Assembly (NCBI GenBank): GCA_039621445.1
Contig: CP154956.1
Location: 63,752,257-63,816,256, forward strand
Length of the DNA stretch: 64,000 bases
Reading direction: 5' to 3'
DNA from: Euglena gracilis
Taxonomy: Eukaryota > Euglenida > Euglenophyceae > Euglenales
Shown: positions 1 to 11,345 of the stretch, one piece after another
How positions within the stretch are numbered: position 1 is the first letter of the stretch
Layout of the letters: each line of letters opens with the position of its first letter
The notes under the pieces: model-generated
The model's input: only the letters and a program-made list of their open reading frames with translations
What the model was told of the DNA's origin: nothing
The model's database searches: none
Translations under genes and position numbers: made by a program

Positions 1-297
1 CACCGTAAATATGATGCTGCCTGCACAAGGCGGGGGTGGCGGCTCACTGCCTTCGTGCTTGACTGCTTCGGGGGACTGGGTCAGGAAGGCCGCACACTGA
101 TGTCCACCCTCCTCAAAGCCCTGCTGGGGCAGCGGGAGGGGTCGGAGCAACGACAAACAGAAGCAGAGGTCTGGCAAGGCCTCTCCTTGACACTAGCCAA
201 AGAGATATCGAAACAACTTGTGTGGTGCTTCTACACCGAACCATCCACAAATGCCGACACCTCCTCCAGAGGCTCACACTCTCCGTACTCAACCTAA
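1..297 (+). CDS. Possible C-terminal end of a LINE-type reverse transcriptase ORF (partial)
   Basis: The frame is open from base 1 to a TAA at 295-297, about 98 codons, and its start lies outside the window. The first residues read HRKYDAAC, and FGGLGQEG follows near residues 24-31. A stretch of this kind (basic-Tyr-Asp-Ala-Ala-Cys, then a Phe-Gly-Gly turn, then a Leu/Arg-rich helix) often closes ORF2 of LINE elements in algae and protists, after the RT and endonuclease domains. No catalytic motif is inside the window, so the call rests on this tail alone. It could also be the end of another repeat-encoded protein. The sequence that follows is repetitive, as expected downstream of a LINE ORF. 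Confidence 0.35.
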   Translation, partial: HRKYDAACTRRGWRLTAFVLDCFGGLGQEGRTLMSTLLKALLGQREGSEQRQTEAEVWQGLSLTLAKEISKQLVWCFYTEPSTNADTSSRGSHSPYST

Positions 298-443
298 ATC
301 GAAAACCTCACCAAATGACAACAAACATCACCATGCAGTGCAATCCAACCAACCCTAGCACAAACAGTCCGTGTCCGTCAGCCACACAACCTCCTCCCCC
401 GCTTGACACACACGCCAGAAAGGCAGCACAAGAACCACCCGAG

Positions 444-632
444 ACAAACACGCCAACGAAGGCAACAAGAGCCACGCACCCCTCACCCCAAGCATTATTT
501 ATTGAAGGTGAGCCTCGCTCATTTTCCACTCGCAGCAGGAACGACACAAACACGCCAAAGAAGGCAACACCAAAACACACACACCCCCCTGGCACTTTAT
601 ATATTGAAGATGAGCCTTGCTCATTTTCCACT
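444..632 (+). repeat. Two tandem copies of a ~100-bp unit
   Basis: The unit carries ACAAACACGCCAA early and GAGCCTCGCTCATTTTCCAC late, first at about 444-541 and again, diverged, at about 546-632. It lies just 3' of the possible LINE ORF and may be part of its 3' tail. Short ORFs here on both strands only follow the repeat. Confidence 0.6.
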
Positions 633-699
633 GACCTCTCACCCTGGCACCGAACACCCCTTTGTAAACCCCTCAGTATAGCAACCCGCGACCTGTGGC

Positions 700-1240
700 G
701 GCACAGGGAGTCATGAGGAGGTTCTCCTTGTGGCGAGGGCCAAAAGAGACGTTACCCTGGGCCCGGGGCACGGTCTGGGTGAAGCTGTGCTACCCACCGT
801 GAAAAAAATTCATTCGCACAACGCTGTGCAGGAGGCTCACAACTTTGTCCAAGCCAGGACGTGCAAAGAGAAGTCCCTATGTTCCAAATCAGCCAGACTC
901 CAGACTGCGCCCTGCAGACCTGCTGCTGGCCAGCTGGGATGCTGGGGATGGGGAAGCCAACGGCGGTGGACATAACAATCTCCCACGGGTGGCAAGCTTC
1001 TGAGCAATCTGCCTCAAGAGAACGTTGGCGCTCTTCTTGCGAAGAAAGGAGAGAAACAAGCACCATAAATATGACGAGTCCTGCAAAGCGGGGTGGACCT
1101 TTGCCATCCTCGCGTTTGGCACCTGGGGTGGGGTGGGACCGGAAACAGCCAAACTCCTGGTAGTTTGATATAATTCAGCCTGTTTGGCTGTTCTTAGATT
1201 ACCTTCGTGCCAGGAGGATTCTCTTTTAACAATTCTGCCC
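700..1240. other. Unassigned stretch, no gene recognised
   Basis: Mixed-composition sequence with short ORFs on both strands. None shows a recognisable domain, and no repeat was matched to the rest of the window. Confidence 0.3.
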
Positions 1241-2950
1241 ATGCCCCCCCCCCCCCCGAGCTATTCCCGTCCCCGGGACCCTTTACGGCCCCATGGGAAC
1301 AGTACGGGGGGGGGGGGACAGCTTGGGGGGGGGGACCTAGGTCCCCCCCCCGAGCTGTTTCCATACCCGACCCTCGGGCAACCCAAAGGGGTCATTTTTG
1401 GCAACTTTTTGGATGTTCGCAAAAAATAGTCAATTTTAAGCACATTTGTCAAAAAGTGATTTTTGAAAACGTCCCAAAAACGTCGATTTTTGAGCACTTT
1501 TTTGGGAAGTTCTTTTTAAAAAGTGCTATGACAGTGTGGTATTCCCGTCCCCCCTATGGGAATAGGGGGGGGGGGGGGGGGACAGCTCGGGGGGGGGGGG
1601 GCATGATATTGCCCTGGCCCTCGCCAGTCAAATTTGGCAACTTCTCCAGCCCACCCTCACCCCCCTATTTGGCTAATGGCCGGGCTCCTTCAGACCCCCA
1701 ATTAGCCAAAAAGGGGGGGGACAATTAGGGGGGGGGGCTCGAGGACCCCGACCCCATAATTTTTGACGTGTTGGTGTAAGGGGACCCAAAGGGTTCCCTG
1801 TTTTCGGTTCGGTTAAGTGTAGACGTCTGCCGTGCTTTGCCGCCACTGCTCTGTTGTTGTGGCCGCCGCCGCCGTTCATCGAAGGAAGAGACAGTTCAGA
1901 TTCTTTTGATTTCCTAGTGTGCCATCGTGCTTGGGAGTTGAGAGGTAGCATCTATTATTTGAACTGGTGTGATCTTAGCGCGTGGAGTGTTTACCCTCAC
2001 CCCCCTCATGTGTGATAAATTCCTGCTCCTCGAAATCAGGAATAGCCCACTAAATTGGGAAGCTGCCTCTCAAAATTCGGGACTGGCACACCAAATTACC
2101 CTCACCCCCCCCCCTATTTGGCTAATGGCCGGGCTCCTTCAGACCCCCCATTAGCCAATCAGGGGGGGGGGGGACAATTAGGGGGGGGGCTCGAGGACCC
2201 CGACCCCATAATTTTTGACGTGTGCAAAATTGGTCGATTTTTTGTGCATTTCTGGATTGGTCATGACTTTTTCTTATCCGGCAATTTTTAACATTTTCAA
2301 AACAGACGTTTTTGGAGGTTTTCTGAGCCCTTGCCGAAATTGGCCAAAGTTGGCCAAGGGAACGTCCATTGGCCAATTGGGCTAACCCCCCCCTAATTGG
2401 CTAATGGACCTCCTTAAGGACCCCCCAATTAGCCAATTAGGGGGGGGGGGGGCAATTAGGGGGGGTGAGGGTAGGCATTTGAAACTCAAAATTAGCTCAA
2501 GAAAAGGACCCGGTTACACCCGGAATTAGGAATTTGCCAACAAATTTGGACATTCCCACCCAAAACTAGGCATTTGCTGCTAAATTTTAAGAACCTTTTT
2601 ATCAATTACCATCCCCCCCCCATTATGTACCTCCCCCCGGGAGGCCAAAATTGGGGGGAGGTACATAATGGGGGGGAGGTACACAATGGGGGGGTCCCTA
2701 GGTCCCATTCCCAGACCCGACCGAACAGCCCAAAAGGGGTCGTTTTTGGCAACCTTTTGGATGCCCGTCCTCAAGGGAGGTCCATTAGCCAATTAGGGGG
2801 GGGGGGTTAGCCCAATTGGCTAAAGGACGTTCCCTTGGCCAACTTTGGCCAATTTCGGCAAGGGCTCAGAAAACCTCAAAAAGCGTCCGTTTCGAAAATG
2901 TTAAAAATTGAAGGACAAGAAAAAGTCATAACCAATGCATAAATGCAAAA
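1240..2950. repeat. Cluster of repeats punctuated by G and C runs (GGCTAATGG / TTAGCC family)
   Basis: Units joining a TATTTGGCTAATGGCCGGG core, AATTAGCCAATTAGGGG and G runs of 7-18 occur at about 1650-1760, 2100-2200, 2370-2460 and 2770-2870. The family returns inverted at 24290-24600 and direct at 27230-27550. An internal palindrome at about 2622-2690 pairs CATTATGTACCTCC with GGAGGTACATAATG. ORFs here are products of homopolymer runs. Confidence 0.75.
2216..2948. repeat. Inverted repeat (foldback), arms ~130-160 bp
   Basis: The left arm at about 2216-2375 runs from the TGTGCAAAATTGG region through GACTTTTTCTTATCC to GCCGAAATTGGCC. The right arm at about 2788-2948 is its diverged reverse complement. 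The spacer holds G-run repeats. The shape is that of a non-autonomous foldback element. Confidence 0.65.
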
Positions 2951-3059
2951 AAATCGACAAGGGAGTTTAATCCACACTCCGGCGCTGACCACCTCAGGAG
3001 TGTTCTTAACGCTCCTTCTGACCCCATGTGTACATGAAGCAATCCGTCAGCCTAGCTGC

Positions 3060-3830
3060 GGTACCTTTACACTATGGAGGCTAGGCACAAGGGGGGGGGG
3101 GCTGAGGGGGGGGGCGAGCGCCGCGCGGGGGGGGGGGGAGGGGGGTCCGAGGGCGGCCGCGCGGGCGGAACGCATCCTTAAATCGGTGATTTTCGCGTCC
3201 AAAAAGTGGTCATTTTTTGCCATTTTTAGGCCATTTTTGACCAAAAAAGTGCTTTTTTGGCCGCGCGCAGAGCGCGCGGCCCCGGGGGGTAGATTTGGCC
3301 TGGGGGGGGGGGGTTGTGGGCAGACCCTAGGGTCGCCAAAGGTCGCCATGGTCGCCAAAGGTCGTGGGCAGGTCGATGTCAAAAAATGCGCTCCACGGCA
3401 AATTAGCGCAACATACACACAAAAGGTGTTGCACACACAAGGGATTTTTTTTTTTAGGGCCCTGGAACAGTTGCCTACGCCGCTACAATGCAAAAAAGAC
3501 TGAGTAGGAAATACCCATAGCGACCTTTGGCGACCTTTGGCGACCGTGGGCAGACCCTAGGGTCTGCCCACAACCCCCCCCCCAGGCCAGATCCGGGAGC
3601 CCGCGGCCCCCAAATTTGCCATTTTGTGTCCGAAAATGGTCATTTTTGGTCATTTTTGGGCCTCAAAAAATCGCGATTTTTTCGGCAAAATTTTTTTTCT
3701 TGGCTATGCTAGGCACAGTGGGGGGAGGGGGGGGGGTCCAGGGGGGGGCGAGCGGCTGCGCGGGGGGGGGGAGTCCCGGACCCCCCCGAGCGGCGCGCCT
3801 AGCCTCCTATGCTGTGTACATAGCAGACGA
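3060..3830. repeat. Nested GC-rich repeat with an inner inverted repeat
   Basis: The G-rich motif starting TAGGCACA and continuing into GCGAGCG appears at about 3080-3180 and 3708-3800. Between these, 3288-3375 and 3515-3600 form inverted arms: GTGGGCAGACCCTAGGGTC plus CGCCAAAGGTCGCC against GGCGACCTTTGGCGACC. No coding signal survives; the ORFs here follow the repeats. Confidence 0.6.
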
Positions 3831-4049
3831 CACTCTACCCCGCAGCTTTCACCCCACAGCCCCACATTTACCGTTGTACCATATCTCACCTACTCTGAAC
3901 TTCGGCTATCCTCCTAGGCCTTGTTCTTCGAGAGCACAGAGCACCTCCCCGCTCCCCGTCGCCCTCGTCGTCGTAAATCGGTGAACCCCTTGTACCATGC
4001 CCCCCATATAAGACCCCCCCTCGGGACCCAAATTCCCAGGAGGGGGGTC

Positions 4050-4090
4050 GCTGAGCTTATAACTCTTTAGAGTAAGAGCGAAGCTTACAC
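4050..4090 (+). repeat. Conserved hairpin core, copy 1
   Basis: A 41-bp core with GAGTAAGAGCGAAGCTTA at its 3' side. TCTTA and TAAGA segments can pair into a short bulged stem. The same core recurs at 7310, 9541 and 38700 while the flanks differ much more. Confidence 0.6.
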
Positions 4091-4489
4091 CGGGGCCTGA
4101 GGGGGGGTGCGACCCCCCCCGCCTCCCCCCTTGGTAGGTCCGGGCACCCGAGGATTATCGATGTGACTGGATTTCCGGGCCCCCAAAGCGAATAGCCCTT
4201 GGGTTTGGGGACGATCCCTAATTTCAGAGCCTTTGGGTTACCCGCAACTCCACCAGTCTGGAGATAGGCCCGAGCAAAAAAGTTGTCTTCTGTTTTTTTT
4301 TTCGGAGAAATTTCAGGGTCATTTTGGGGTCAAAAGATCGAAAATTTTAAAATATCTCGAAAACGCTGCGGAGTTGAGGAAAAGTAAAGAGGACCTCATT
4401 CCACCAAGGTTCCCGTTTTTTTTGTTTTGAAACCGTGTTAAGTCCACGATGTACACCGGCCGTGAAAACCGTGTTCAGTCCACGTGTAC

Positions 4490-4725
4490 AGCGGTGGAAA
4501 ACGTGTTTGTAACACGCTTTCCGTACAATGTACACGTGTTACGAAAAAGTGTTAACACGCTTTCCGTACAATGTACACGTGTTACCAAAAGAGTAAACAC
4601 GCTTTCCTGCGGTGTACACGTGTTAGCAAAAGGAGTAAACACGCTTTCCGTACAATGTACACGTGTTACCAAAAAAGTAAACACGCTTTCCTGCAGTGTA
4701 CACGCGTACAAACACGGTACATCTG
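4490..4725. repeat. Tandem array of ~45-bp units (left arm of the PHD element)
   Basis: About five units alternate between GTACAATGTACACGTGTTA and CTGCGGTGTACACG versions. Related units lie at about 5455-5605 and 6005-6110. Confidence 0.75.
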
Positions 4726-4932
4726 CATTGTTCCGTGTTATAAATGAAAAATATTCTGTAGGGTTACATCATAACTAGAGTGCATGGAACGATGGACATA
4801 CTGCTCAACGGAAGCAAGAAGCAACACAGCGGCGGGAAGTTGGCGTATTGTGGGGGGGGGAGGGTACGCAGACGCATGCTGCAAACACCTCGTGGCCTGT
4901 TGGCCAGGAACAATAGCACATCACGAAAGGCA

Positions 4933-5205
4933 TCACAAACATCCCGGGCATTTCCAGGGACGTTTGGGAGCTCGGCGCAGGGCAGCACACACAAAATGGT
5001 AGGTGTCCGCACAACTCACACAGGAAACAGACCGAGCTACGTCGGAGGTGGTGGGGAAGCCAACTTTCACACCACAACGGGGACATAAGATGTCACCATT
5101 GGGAGACGGAAACAGAGCCGGAACAGTTGCCAAAAGTTGGTTTACGGTGGAATGTTCTGGCGCGGGAGGAGCCTCCCAGTTTAGCTGCCGACTCCACGCC
5201 GCCAC
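4933..5205 (-). CDS. PHD-type zinc-finger protein (C-terminal part) of a TIR element
   Basis: This 90-residue frame ends in a complete Cys4-His-Cys3 finger. The ligands fall at C41, C44, C62, C65, H70, C73, C86 and C89, with spacing C-x2-C-x17-C-x2-C-x4-H-x2-C-x12-C-x2-C and a Trp two residues before C86, as in PHD fingers. PHD fingers usually read histone H3 tails, so a chromatin-directed role is plausible but inferred. The frame probably continues upstream in another frame (5181-5459) after an indel, so the annotated start is not a true start. Diverged copies with the same finger layout lie at 16488-17172 and 21300-21815. A RING-like fold is less likely because of the C4HC3 order and the Trp. 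Confidence 0.65.
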   Translation of the reverse strand: MAAWSRQLNWEAPPAPEHSTVNQLLATVPALFPSPNGDILCPRCGVKVGFPTTSDVARSVSCVSCADTYHFVCAALRRAPKRPWKCPGCL

Positions 5206-5459
5206 GTTGCGGGCGGTAGTTGACGCACTGCTCCCCGCAGTTGCCGCACTGCTCCTTGCTCCCCGTAATCTTTTGCCGAGACCAGATCTGGGGGGGGAAG
5301 TTCACCAAGTAAGGCATCAACTTCCTCAGATGGAGAGTTCACCTTTTGGAGGGGTTCCACAAACTGCTTAACAGTGGGAGGGGCAGGCATGCGGGCCTCA
5401 GCGAGGTTAGCCAGGCGCATCATGGCTGTGAAGGGTGTGTGAAGGCGTTTTTGAAACAC
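5181..5459 (-). pseudogene. N-terminal part of the PHD-finger protein, frame-broken
   Basis: This frame gives a Leu/Ala-rich start (RLANLAEAR), then PAPPTVKQFVEPLQ, and ends just inside the start of the PHD-containing frame. Near the join a short segment is duplicated (GAVRQL twice), and an indel there probably broke one ORF of roughly 170-180 codons in two. It shares no recognisable domain with known families. Confidence that it is coding comes from its contiguity with the finger. Confidence 0.4.
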
Positions 5460-5605
5460 GTTTCAACATAATGCAGACGTGTCACCAAAAAGTCTAAACA
5501 CGCTTTCTGTAAATGTACACGTGTTACCAAAAAAGTAAACACGCTTTCCTGCGGTGTACACGTGTCACCAAAAGGAGTCAACACGCTTTCCGTACAATGT
5601 ACGCG

Positions 5606-6005
5606 CATAGTGGGCATTTTTTTTGTTTTTTTTTAAAAAAACAACGTGTTTTTTTTAAAAAAAAAACACTAAAAAAAACATCAAAAAAAACAAAAGGGAA
5701 ATTTCATTGAGAAAACTCGTTATGAAACACCCAAACCATACTTTGAATCCTACTCAGTTCAAAAAAGTGCCAAAAATGGTCGAAAACAGAAAAAATGCAA
5801 TTTTATTACTTTTTCCATTTTTTATGGGAGGTAGTTTTTGGCAAAACTGACCCAGAAGTTGCAAAAATGACCGAAAATACGCATTCAAAAATTTTTCTTT
5901 GCAAAACCTAGTGGGCGTTTTTTTTTTGTTTTTTTTTTTAAAAAAAATTTTTAAAAATAAAAAATCAAAAAAAAAAAAGTTAAAAAAACAGGCGTGCCCA
6001 CTATG
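5606..6005. mobile_element. Small A/T-rich insertion with 10-bp inverted ends
   Basis: CATAGTGGGC at 5606-5615 is matched by GCCCACTATG at 5996-6005. The body has long T and A runs that can pair (5620-5680, 5920-5990). It interrupts the tandem array of the PHD element. Confidence 0.55.
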
Positions 6006-6248
6006 TGTACACGTGTTACCAAAAGAGTAAACACGCTTTCCTGGAGTGTACACGTGTTACCAAAAGGAGTAAACACGCTTTCCGTACAACGTACACATGT
6101 TACAAACACGGTCAATTGCAATTACCAAGGTACCCCATTTTTGTACACGTGTTTACTATAATAGGCATTTTTTGCGCGAATCACGTGGACTTGAACACGG
6201 TTTTCACTACCGGTGTACATCGTGGACTCTTAACACGGTTTCAACATT

Positions 6249-6585
6249 GTTTCGTGTTCTGATCCCGCTTTTTTACCAGGAAAACCGGGGCGCCTTCGGC
6301 GCCCCGGTTTTCATGGTACCACCTCCCCCCCCCCTAATTGACCGTGGGACCTCTCCGCGGGACCCCACTTTTGGTCAATTAGGGGGGGGGTTCAATTAGG
6401 GGGGGGGGGTACCGTCAATTAGGGGGGGGTACCGTCAATTAGGGGGTGCTTCGGCACAGAATCCCCCCGGGCGGTCAATTAGGGGGGGGGGGTCGAAAAA
6501 ATTTTCCCGGGGGCGTTTAGTCAATTAGGGGGGGGTCAATTAGGGGGGGGGGAGGTGGTAAGAAAGCGGGATCAGAACACGAAAC
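6249..6585. mobile_element. TIR element with ~25-bp ends and a nested G-run repeat
   Basis: GTTTCGTGTTCTGATCCCGC at 6249-6268 is repeated inverted at 6566-6585, with matching T/A flanks. Inside, a second inverted pair (GGTACCACCTCCC and GGGAGGTGGTA) bounds units of TCAATTAGGGG. The same inner unit recurs at 10085-10335. A hairpin with a TTCG loop (CCGGGGCGCCTTCGGCGCCC) sits at 6285-6309. Confidence 0.65.
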
Positions 6586-6639
6586 ATCTTATAAAAACAA
6601 AGCAAAAAAACTTTCATGAATAAAAAACGGTTTAAAAAA

Positions 6640-7260
6640 CAGTTTTTTGTTTTAAAACAGGGTGTTTTTTTAAAAAAAATAAAACAACACAAATAGGGGA
6701 AAAAACTTTTAAACAACTTGTATAAAAAAGCAGCCCGGAACCTTGCATTCCACAACTTTGGGACGCCCGATCGATCGATATGCACGGTTTGGGCCAACTC
6801 CTCGCCTAGCCCGAGATACGGCTGTTTTGTGGATTTGGGCCAGTTTTGCCAGTTTTGGCCCTTTCGGGCCTGTTCGGGGCCCGAAACCGTAAATGGGCCG
6901 TATCTTCGGCTAGACGAGGAGTTGGGACCCAAAACCCGGGACGAAAAAAAATTTTTCCGACCCGGACCCCCCCCCCCATGCCCCCCCTGGCTGGGGCCCG
7001 CCACTCTGGCCGGTGGACTTAGCCATTATTAGGTCAAAAAGTCGAAAAAAATCGAAAAAAAATTCCCAAAACCAAAACCATGATTTTTGACCTCCTGGAC
7101 CCGAAAAAAGTGTTTTCGAGCCAAAAATGAGCGTTTTTCGACCCTCCAGCCCCCCGTTTTGGGCTGCCAACTCAAAATTTCTTGCCCAAAACGATATTTT
7201 TTGGCCTCCCTTACCCGGAAAAACTGTTTTTGAGCCGAAAATGAGCTTTTTTCCCGGGCC
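6640..7260. repeat. Degenerate repeat arms, no gene
   Basis: Sequence of the type CCCGAGATACGGC followed by CCGAAAAA..GTTTTGAGCC, related to 11780-12070. Long - strand ORFs here have the low-complexity look of G/C and A/T runs and were not accepted. Confidence 0.45.
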
Positions 7261-7309
7261 GGGCCGGGGTGGTCTCCCAAAGAGCTCAGCTCTACGTCAC
7301 ACCCTAGTC

Positions 7310-7350
7310 GCTGAGCCCTTATCTCTTTTGAGTAAGAGCGAAGCTTACCA
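7310..7350 (+). repeat. Conserved hairpin core, copy 2
   Basis: Same 41-bp core as at 4050, ending GAGTAAGAGCGAAGCTTACC. It is followed by a G/C-run tract as in the other copies. Confidence 0.6.
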
Positions 7351-7507
7351 CCGGGGCCGGAGGGGGGGTCGGACCCCCCCCCCGCCCCTCCGCCCCCCCC
7401 CCTCCCGCATCCCCCCTGGGTAGGTCCGCTGGCCTGAGGATGGTGCGTTGTCAGGAATGTCGGCCCGGTGGTTGGGAAAAAACGATGTTGAAAAATGACT
7501 TGTTTAA

Positions 7508-7700
7508 AAACGACCCGTCTACCCTGTGCAAGGTCAAGCTCCCAAGCTGCCCAAGCACAAAGGAAAGCATCTAGTTTGTCATAGACAGCGCAAAGCGCAT
7601 TGCAGACGTCCTCGAATTCAAGGAGGTGTGCCAACGCGGATTGCTCTGTCCCTTCTGAACCGGATGCTTTCTTTTTAGTAGCCTCCGCCAGAAGGTTAAA
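7508..7700 (-). pseudogene. Fragment of the PHD-element protein (central region)
   Basis: The - strand translation includes a KKKASGSEG segment and then LDAFLCAWAAWELDLAQ. The protein in the 16.5-17.2 kb PHD element has KKKSGSIG and [15 protein letters not shown] in the same order and spacing, so this looks like a truncated copy. The finger is absent, and both ends run into unrelated repeats. Confidence 0.45.
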
Positions 7701-7894
7701 CCCCCCCCATTTAAACCGACCCCCCCTTCTAAACCGACCTACCCTTCCAAACCGACCCATTGCAGAATTTCAACCAAGAAAAGAAATAAACCGACCCATG
7801 GCAAGTTCAATGGCAAACATATTGCAATGCATTACATGCACAACATATTGCAAGCTGCCATCTGAAAGAGCGTCCAAGCTTATCACAGGGTTAT

Positions 7895-8470
7895 TTGTGC
7901 GTGAAATATGAGCGGATGGAGCGTTGTTTGGTTAGCGGCACAGGGGACGGTGGAACGAACTCCGCACTGGAAGCCCGAACCTCCTCATCAAACTTTCTGA
8001 CAATTTCGTCCAAAGAAGCTTGCTTGCCACAACCCATCTCCACCTGTGTAAGTGATGAGGGAGAACCGGATGAGGGGCTGGACGTTGAGGAACTGTCAGA
8101 CGAACAACTGCTGGAGCAGTTGGCCGAGGCAGAGGAAGATGGTGATGCAGCGGAGGACGCCGAGGAGCCCTCTCCAAAGCGGGCAAAAGTTGTTGGTGCT
8201 CGGTGGCATCGACCACCCCCTTGGCACCTGGGGGGCATCGCCGGTGGACGTTCGGATATAAATCGTTTGCGTTGATGAAGTTGAAAGAAGCGAATGGGAA
8301 CAAATATAAGGTGCGGACAGAGGTTTTGAGAGATTGGAAGGTGAGCAACTCCTTCCTAGTGGAATGGGAGCGGAATGTTGACAAGATCCGTGCTGAGTGC
8401 AAGAAGCTAGCTGCCAAGGGACGAGTGGCATATGGAAGGATGCGAACTGGAAGTGGAAGTGTCCATCGTC
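7895..8470 (+). pseudogene. Frame-broken ORF: acidic region, NLS-like motif, possible HTH
   Basis: The first frame (7895-8275) gives a Glu/Asp-rich stretch (DEGEPDEG, EEDGDAAEDAEE) and then PSPKRAK, a nuclear-localisation-like motif. At a six-G run near 8229-8234 the reading passes to another frame. That frame gives YKSFALMKLKEANGNKYKVR, then DWKVSNSFLVEWER and a basic tail with AKGRVAYGRMRTGSGS. The order of helix-rich basic region, Trp and Gly-Ser/Arg end resembles the DNA-binding N-terminus of pogo/Tigger-like transposases, but the match is weak. It may be the remains of a DNA transposon or of a nuclear factor. The 3' side merges into G-run repeats near 8490. Confidence 0.35.
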
Positions 8471-8479
8471 CACCAAAAT

Positions 8480-9310
8480 TTTCCAATTTGGGAGGGGGGG
8501 AGGGGGGGTCCCGAGGTCAGTTTTTTTTTGCATTTTTTGGCACTTTTTGCTGTACTGTCTCAACTCCGGGGGGGGGGGGGTCCTGGGGTCCCAACTGTAC
8601 TGCCAACCCCCCCTCAACCCCCTGCTGAACACGTTTTCGGGCTGAAATCTGGGCCCAGCCCACAATTTGTGTATAGAAAAAAAGATTGGAAGGTACACAA
8701 CAAAAAAATGGCATAAAATTGGTATTTGGCCACAATTGAAGGCCGCCGAAGGTCATAGAGGACACCTGAAAAAGTTTGATTTTCCACCCCAAATATAAAG
8801 CCCCCCCTGAGGGTCTTGAAATCCCGTCCAAATATAAAGCCGGGGAGGCTTTTCTTTTGGGGAGGGGTTCAACTGAAATTGTGTCCATACAAAGCCGGCA
8901 GTCAAAAAAAAAAAACAAAAAAAACAAAAAACGGTTTTTTTTGGTTTTTTTTTGTGTTTTTTTAAAAAAAACAAAAAAAAACGCCAGCGGGGGTATGGTG
9001 GAAAAAAAATTTTAATTTTTTTGGGCAGTTCCCAACATGATCTTGGAATTGTTGCATTTTTTTCTGTCACTTTTATAGCTATTTTCTCATGCCTGGCCGT
9101 TATGAGGATGTTGTTTGGAGGTGCTTTGCAAAGCAAGTCCAAGGCTGAAGGAAAATCCAAGTTTTTCCGTTGCCGGCGACTTGGCGCTTGATTCGGCCGG
9201 TTTTTTTAAAAAAAACCTTTTTTTTTTGCCGTTTTTTTTCAAAAAAAACACGTTTTTTGTTTTTTAAAAAAAACAAAAAAAACGCCAGCTCTGTGTCCAT
9301 ACGTGGGGGG
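8480..9310. repeat. G-run repeats, CAAATATAAA repeats and A/T palindromes
   Basis: Contents in order: G-run pairs around 8490-8620; a CCCAAATATAAAGCCCCCCC motif pair at about 8787-8845, shared with 32.2-32.8 kb and 43.6 kb; and two T/A-run palindromes at about 8905-8992 and 9195-9285. Each palindrome ends in AAAACGCCAGC, and GTGTCCATAC sits before the first and after the second. No gene. Confidence 0.55.
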
Positions 9311-9540
9311 CTCAAATTTTGGTCCTCAACGCCTTAGGCAAGCAAGGTTGACGTTTTTCTTTAAAAAAAAACACTTTTTAAACATTTAAAAACATTTTTT
9401 TAAAGAAGACTCAAAAAGAAAATCTTTTTTTTGAAAAAGCAAAAATTGACCTTTTTCCTTGCGAAATCGCCATTTTTTGAGGAAAATTTTTCGGGGCGGG
9501 TTCGGCTTATGGGGGGGGGGGGGGTTACGGGGGGGGGGGC

Positions 9541-9580
9541 GCTGAGCTCTTATCCCTTTAGAGTAAGAGCGAAGCTTACC
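9541..9580 (+). repeat. Conserved hairpin core, copy 3
   Basis: Same core as at 4050, with GAGTAAGAGCGAAGCTTACC at its 3' side. It is followed by a C run of about 24. Confidence 0.6.
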
Positions 9581-9589
9581 ACTGGGGGA

Positions 9590-9880
9590 AAATCCCCCCA
9601 AAACCCCCCCCCCCCCCCCCCCCCCCCCCCCGGGGCCACCTCGGGAACCGGCGGATTATCACCATTATCCCGGCCCCGTTCCCGAATTTTTTTTTCCAGT
9701 CTCGAGCGACTGGATTCCTAGTTTCCGAATCACCTGGGTTTGACCCCCAACTCCCCGCCAGGCCCGAGTTATTCACACGTGCGGAGGGGTCCAAACTGGG
9801 TAGGATTGGCCAACCCCCCTTTTTACCCCTTTGGACTCTGCCATTTCGGCCAAAAAATGTCAATTTTCAAAATATCTCCA
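9590..9880. repeat. Single arm of the 38.77-kb foldback family
   Basis: CGGATTATCACCAT, TTTTTTTTCCAGTC, GCGACTGGATTCC and CCAGGCCCGAGTTATTCAC appear in the same order as in the left arm at 38770-39045. No inverted partner was found nearby. Confidence 0.55.
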
Positions 9881-10679
9881 AAATGAAGCAAAATCAAAGG
9901 AAATGTCCAGAGACCTAATTTGAAGCCCTTGGCGCAAGGCGGTAGACTGGGGGGGGGGGGTAGTGGGTAGTCGGCCGACTAGTCGGCCGACTACCCAATT
10001 GGTCCACCGACTAGGCCTAGTCGGTAGCTAGTCGGCGAGACAGGGGGGGGGGGTGGTAGTGGGTAGTCGGCCAACTGGTCGGCCGACTACCACCTCCCCC
10101 CCCCCTAATTGACCGTGGGACCTCTCCACGGGACCCCCCTTTTGGTCAATTAGGGGGTTCAATTAGGGGGGGGGGGCGTCAATTAGGGGGGGGTGCCGTC
10201 AATTTGGGGGTGCTTCTGCACAGAATCCCCCCGGGCAGTCAATTAGGGGGGGGGTCGAAAAAATTTTCCCCGGGGCGTTTGGTCAATTAGGGGGGGGGGT
10301 CAATTAGGGGGGGGGGGGGGGGTACACCCTCTAACGTACTAACGGGTCAAAACCGCCGACTTTTAAGCCCCCCCCCATGAACAAAATTCAATGCAAACTA
10401 GTCGGTGGCTAGTCGGCGGTCATAAAAATGGTCTGTGGTGGGCCCAAATCACCCGGAAATTGTCCGGATGGGTCCAAATAAGTGTCTTACGCCTAAATAA
10501 ACACCCCCAGATGGAAATCTTTGGTCAGTGGGGGGTCGGTGGGCCCTTGATGGGGGTCTGGAGGGGTAAAAAACTAATGATGAAACAGGGATTACATTAA
10601 AATCCTTTAGAAATGCAATCTGCAATCTGCATTCTGCATCACGAGAGGCAGAAAACTCCCCCCTCCACCCCAATCCGAG

Positions 10680-11345
<666 letters not shown>

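Larger units (their letters stand above)
4429..6242. mobile_element. TIR element carrying a PHD-finger ORF
   Basis: The outer arms are inverted repeats of about 60 bp: 4429-4489 (GAAACCGTGTTAAGTCCACG onward) and 6182-6242 (its reverse complement with small indels). Inside each arm lie tandem arrays of a ~45-bp unit with ACACGTGTTACCAAAA and GTAAACACGCTTTCC. The centre holds a - strand PHD-finger ORF. A second small element (5606-6005) has inserted into the right-hand array. I see no transposase, so the element is either non-autonomous or the PHD protein belongs to a system I do not recognise. Confidence 0.7.

Noticed and set aside
7891-8238. Antisense frame ending QRSIRSYF, which fits a PCNA-interacting PIP box
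   Set aside because: The + strand has the better coding look here (acidic block, NLS, possible HTH). The - strand reading is mostly poly-Ser mirroring the acidic codons, so the motif is probably chance.
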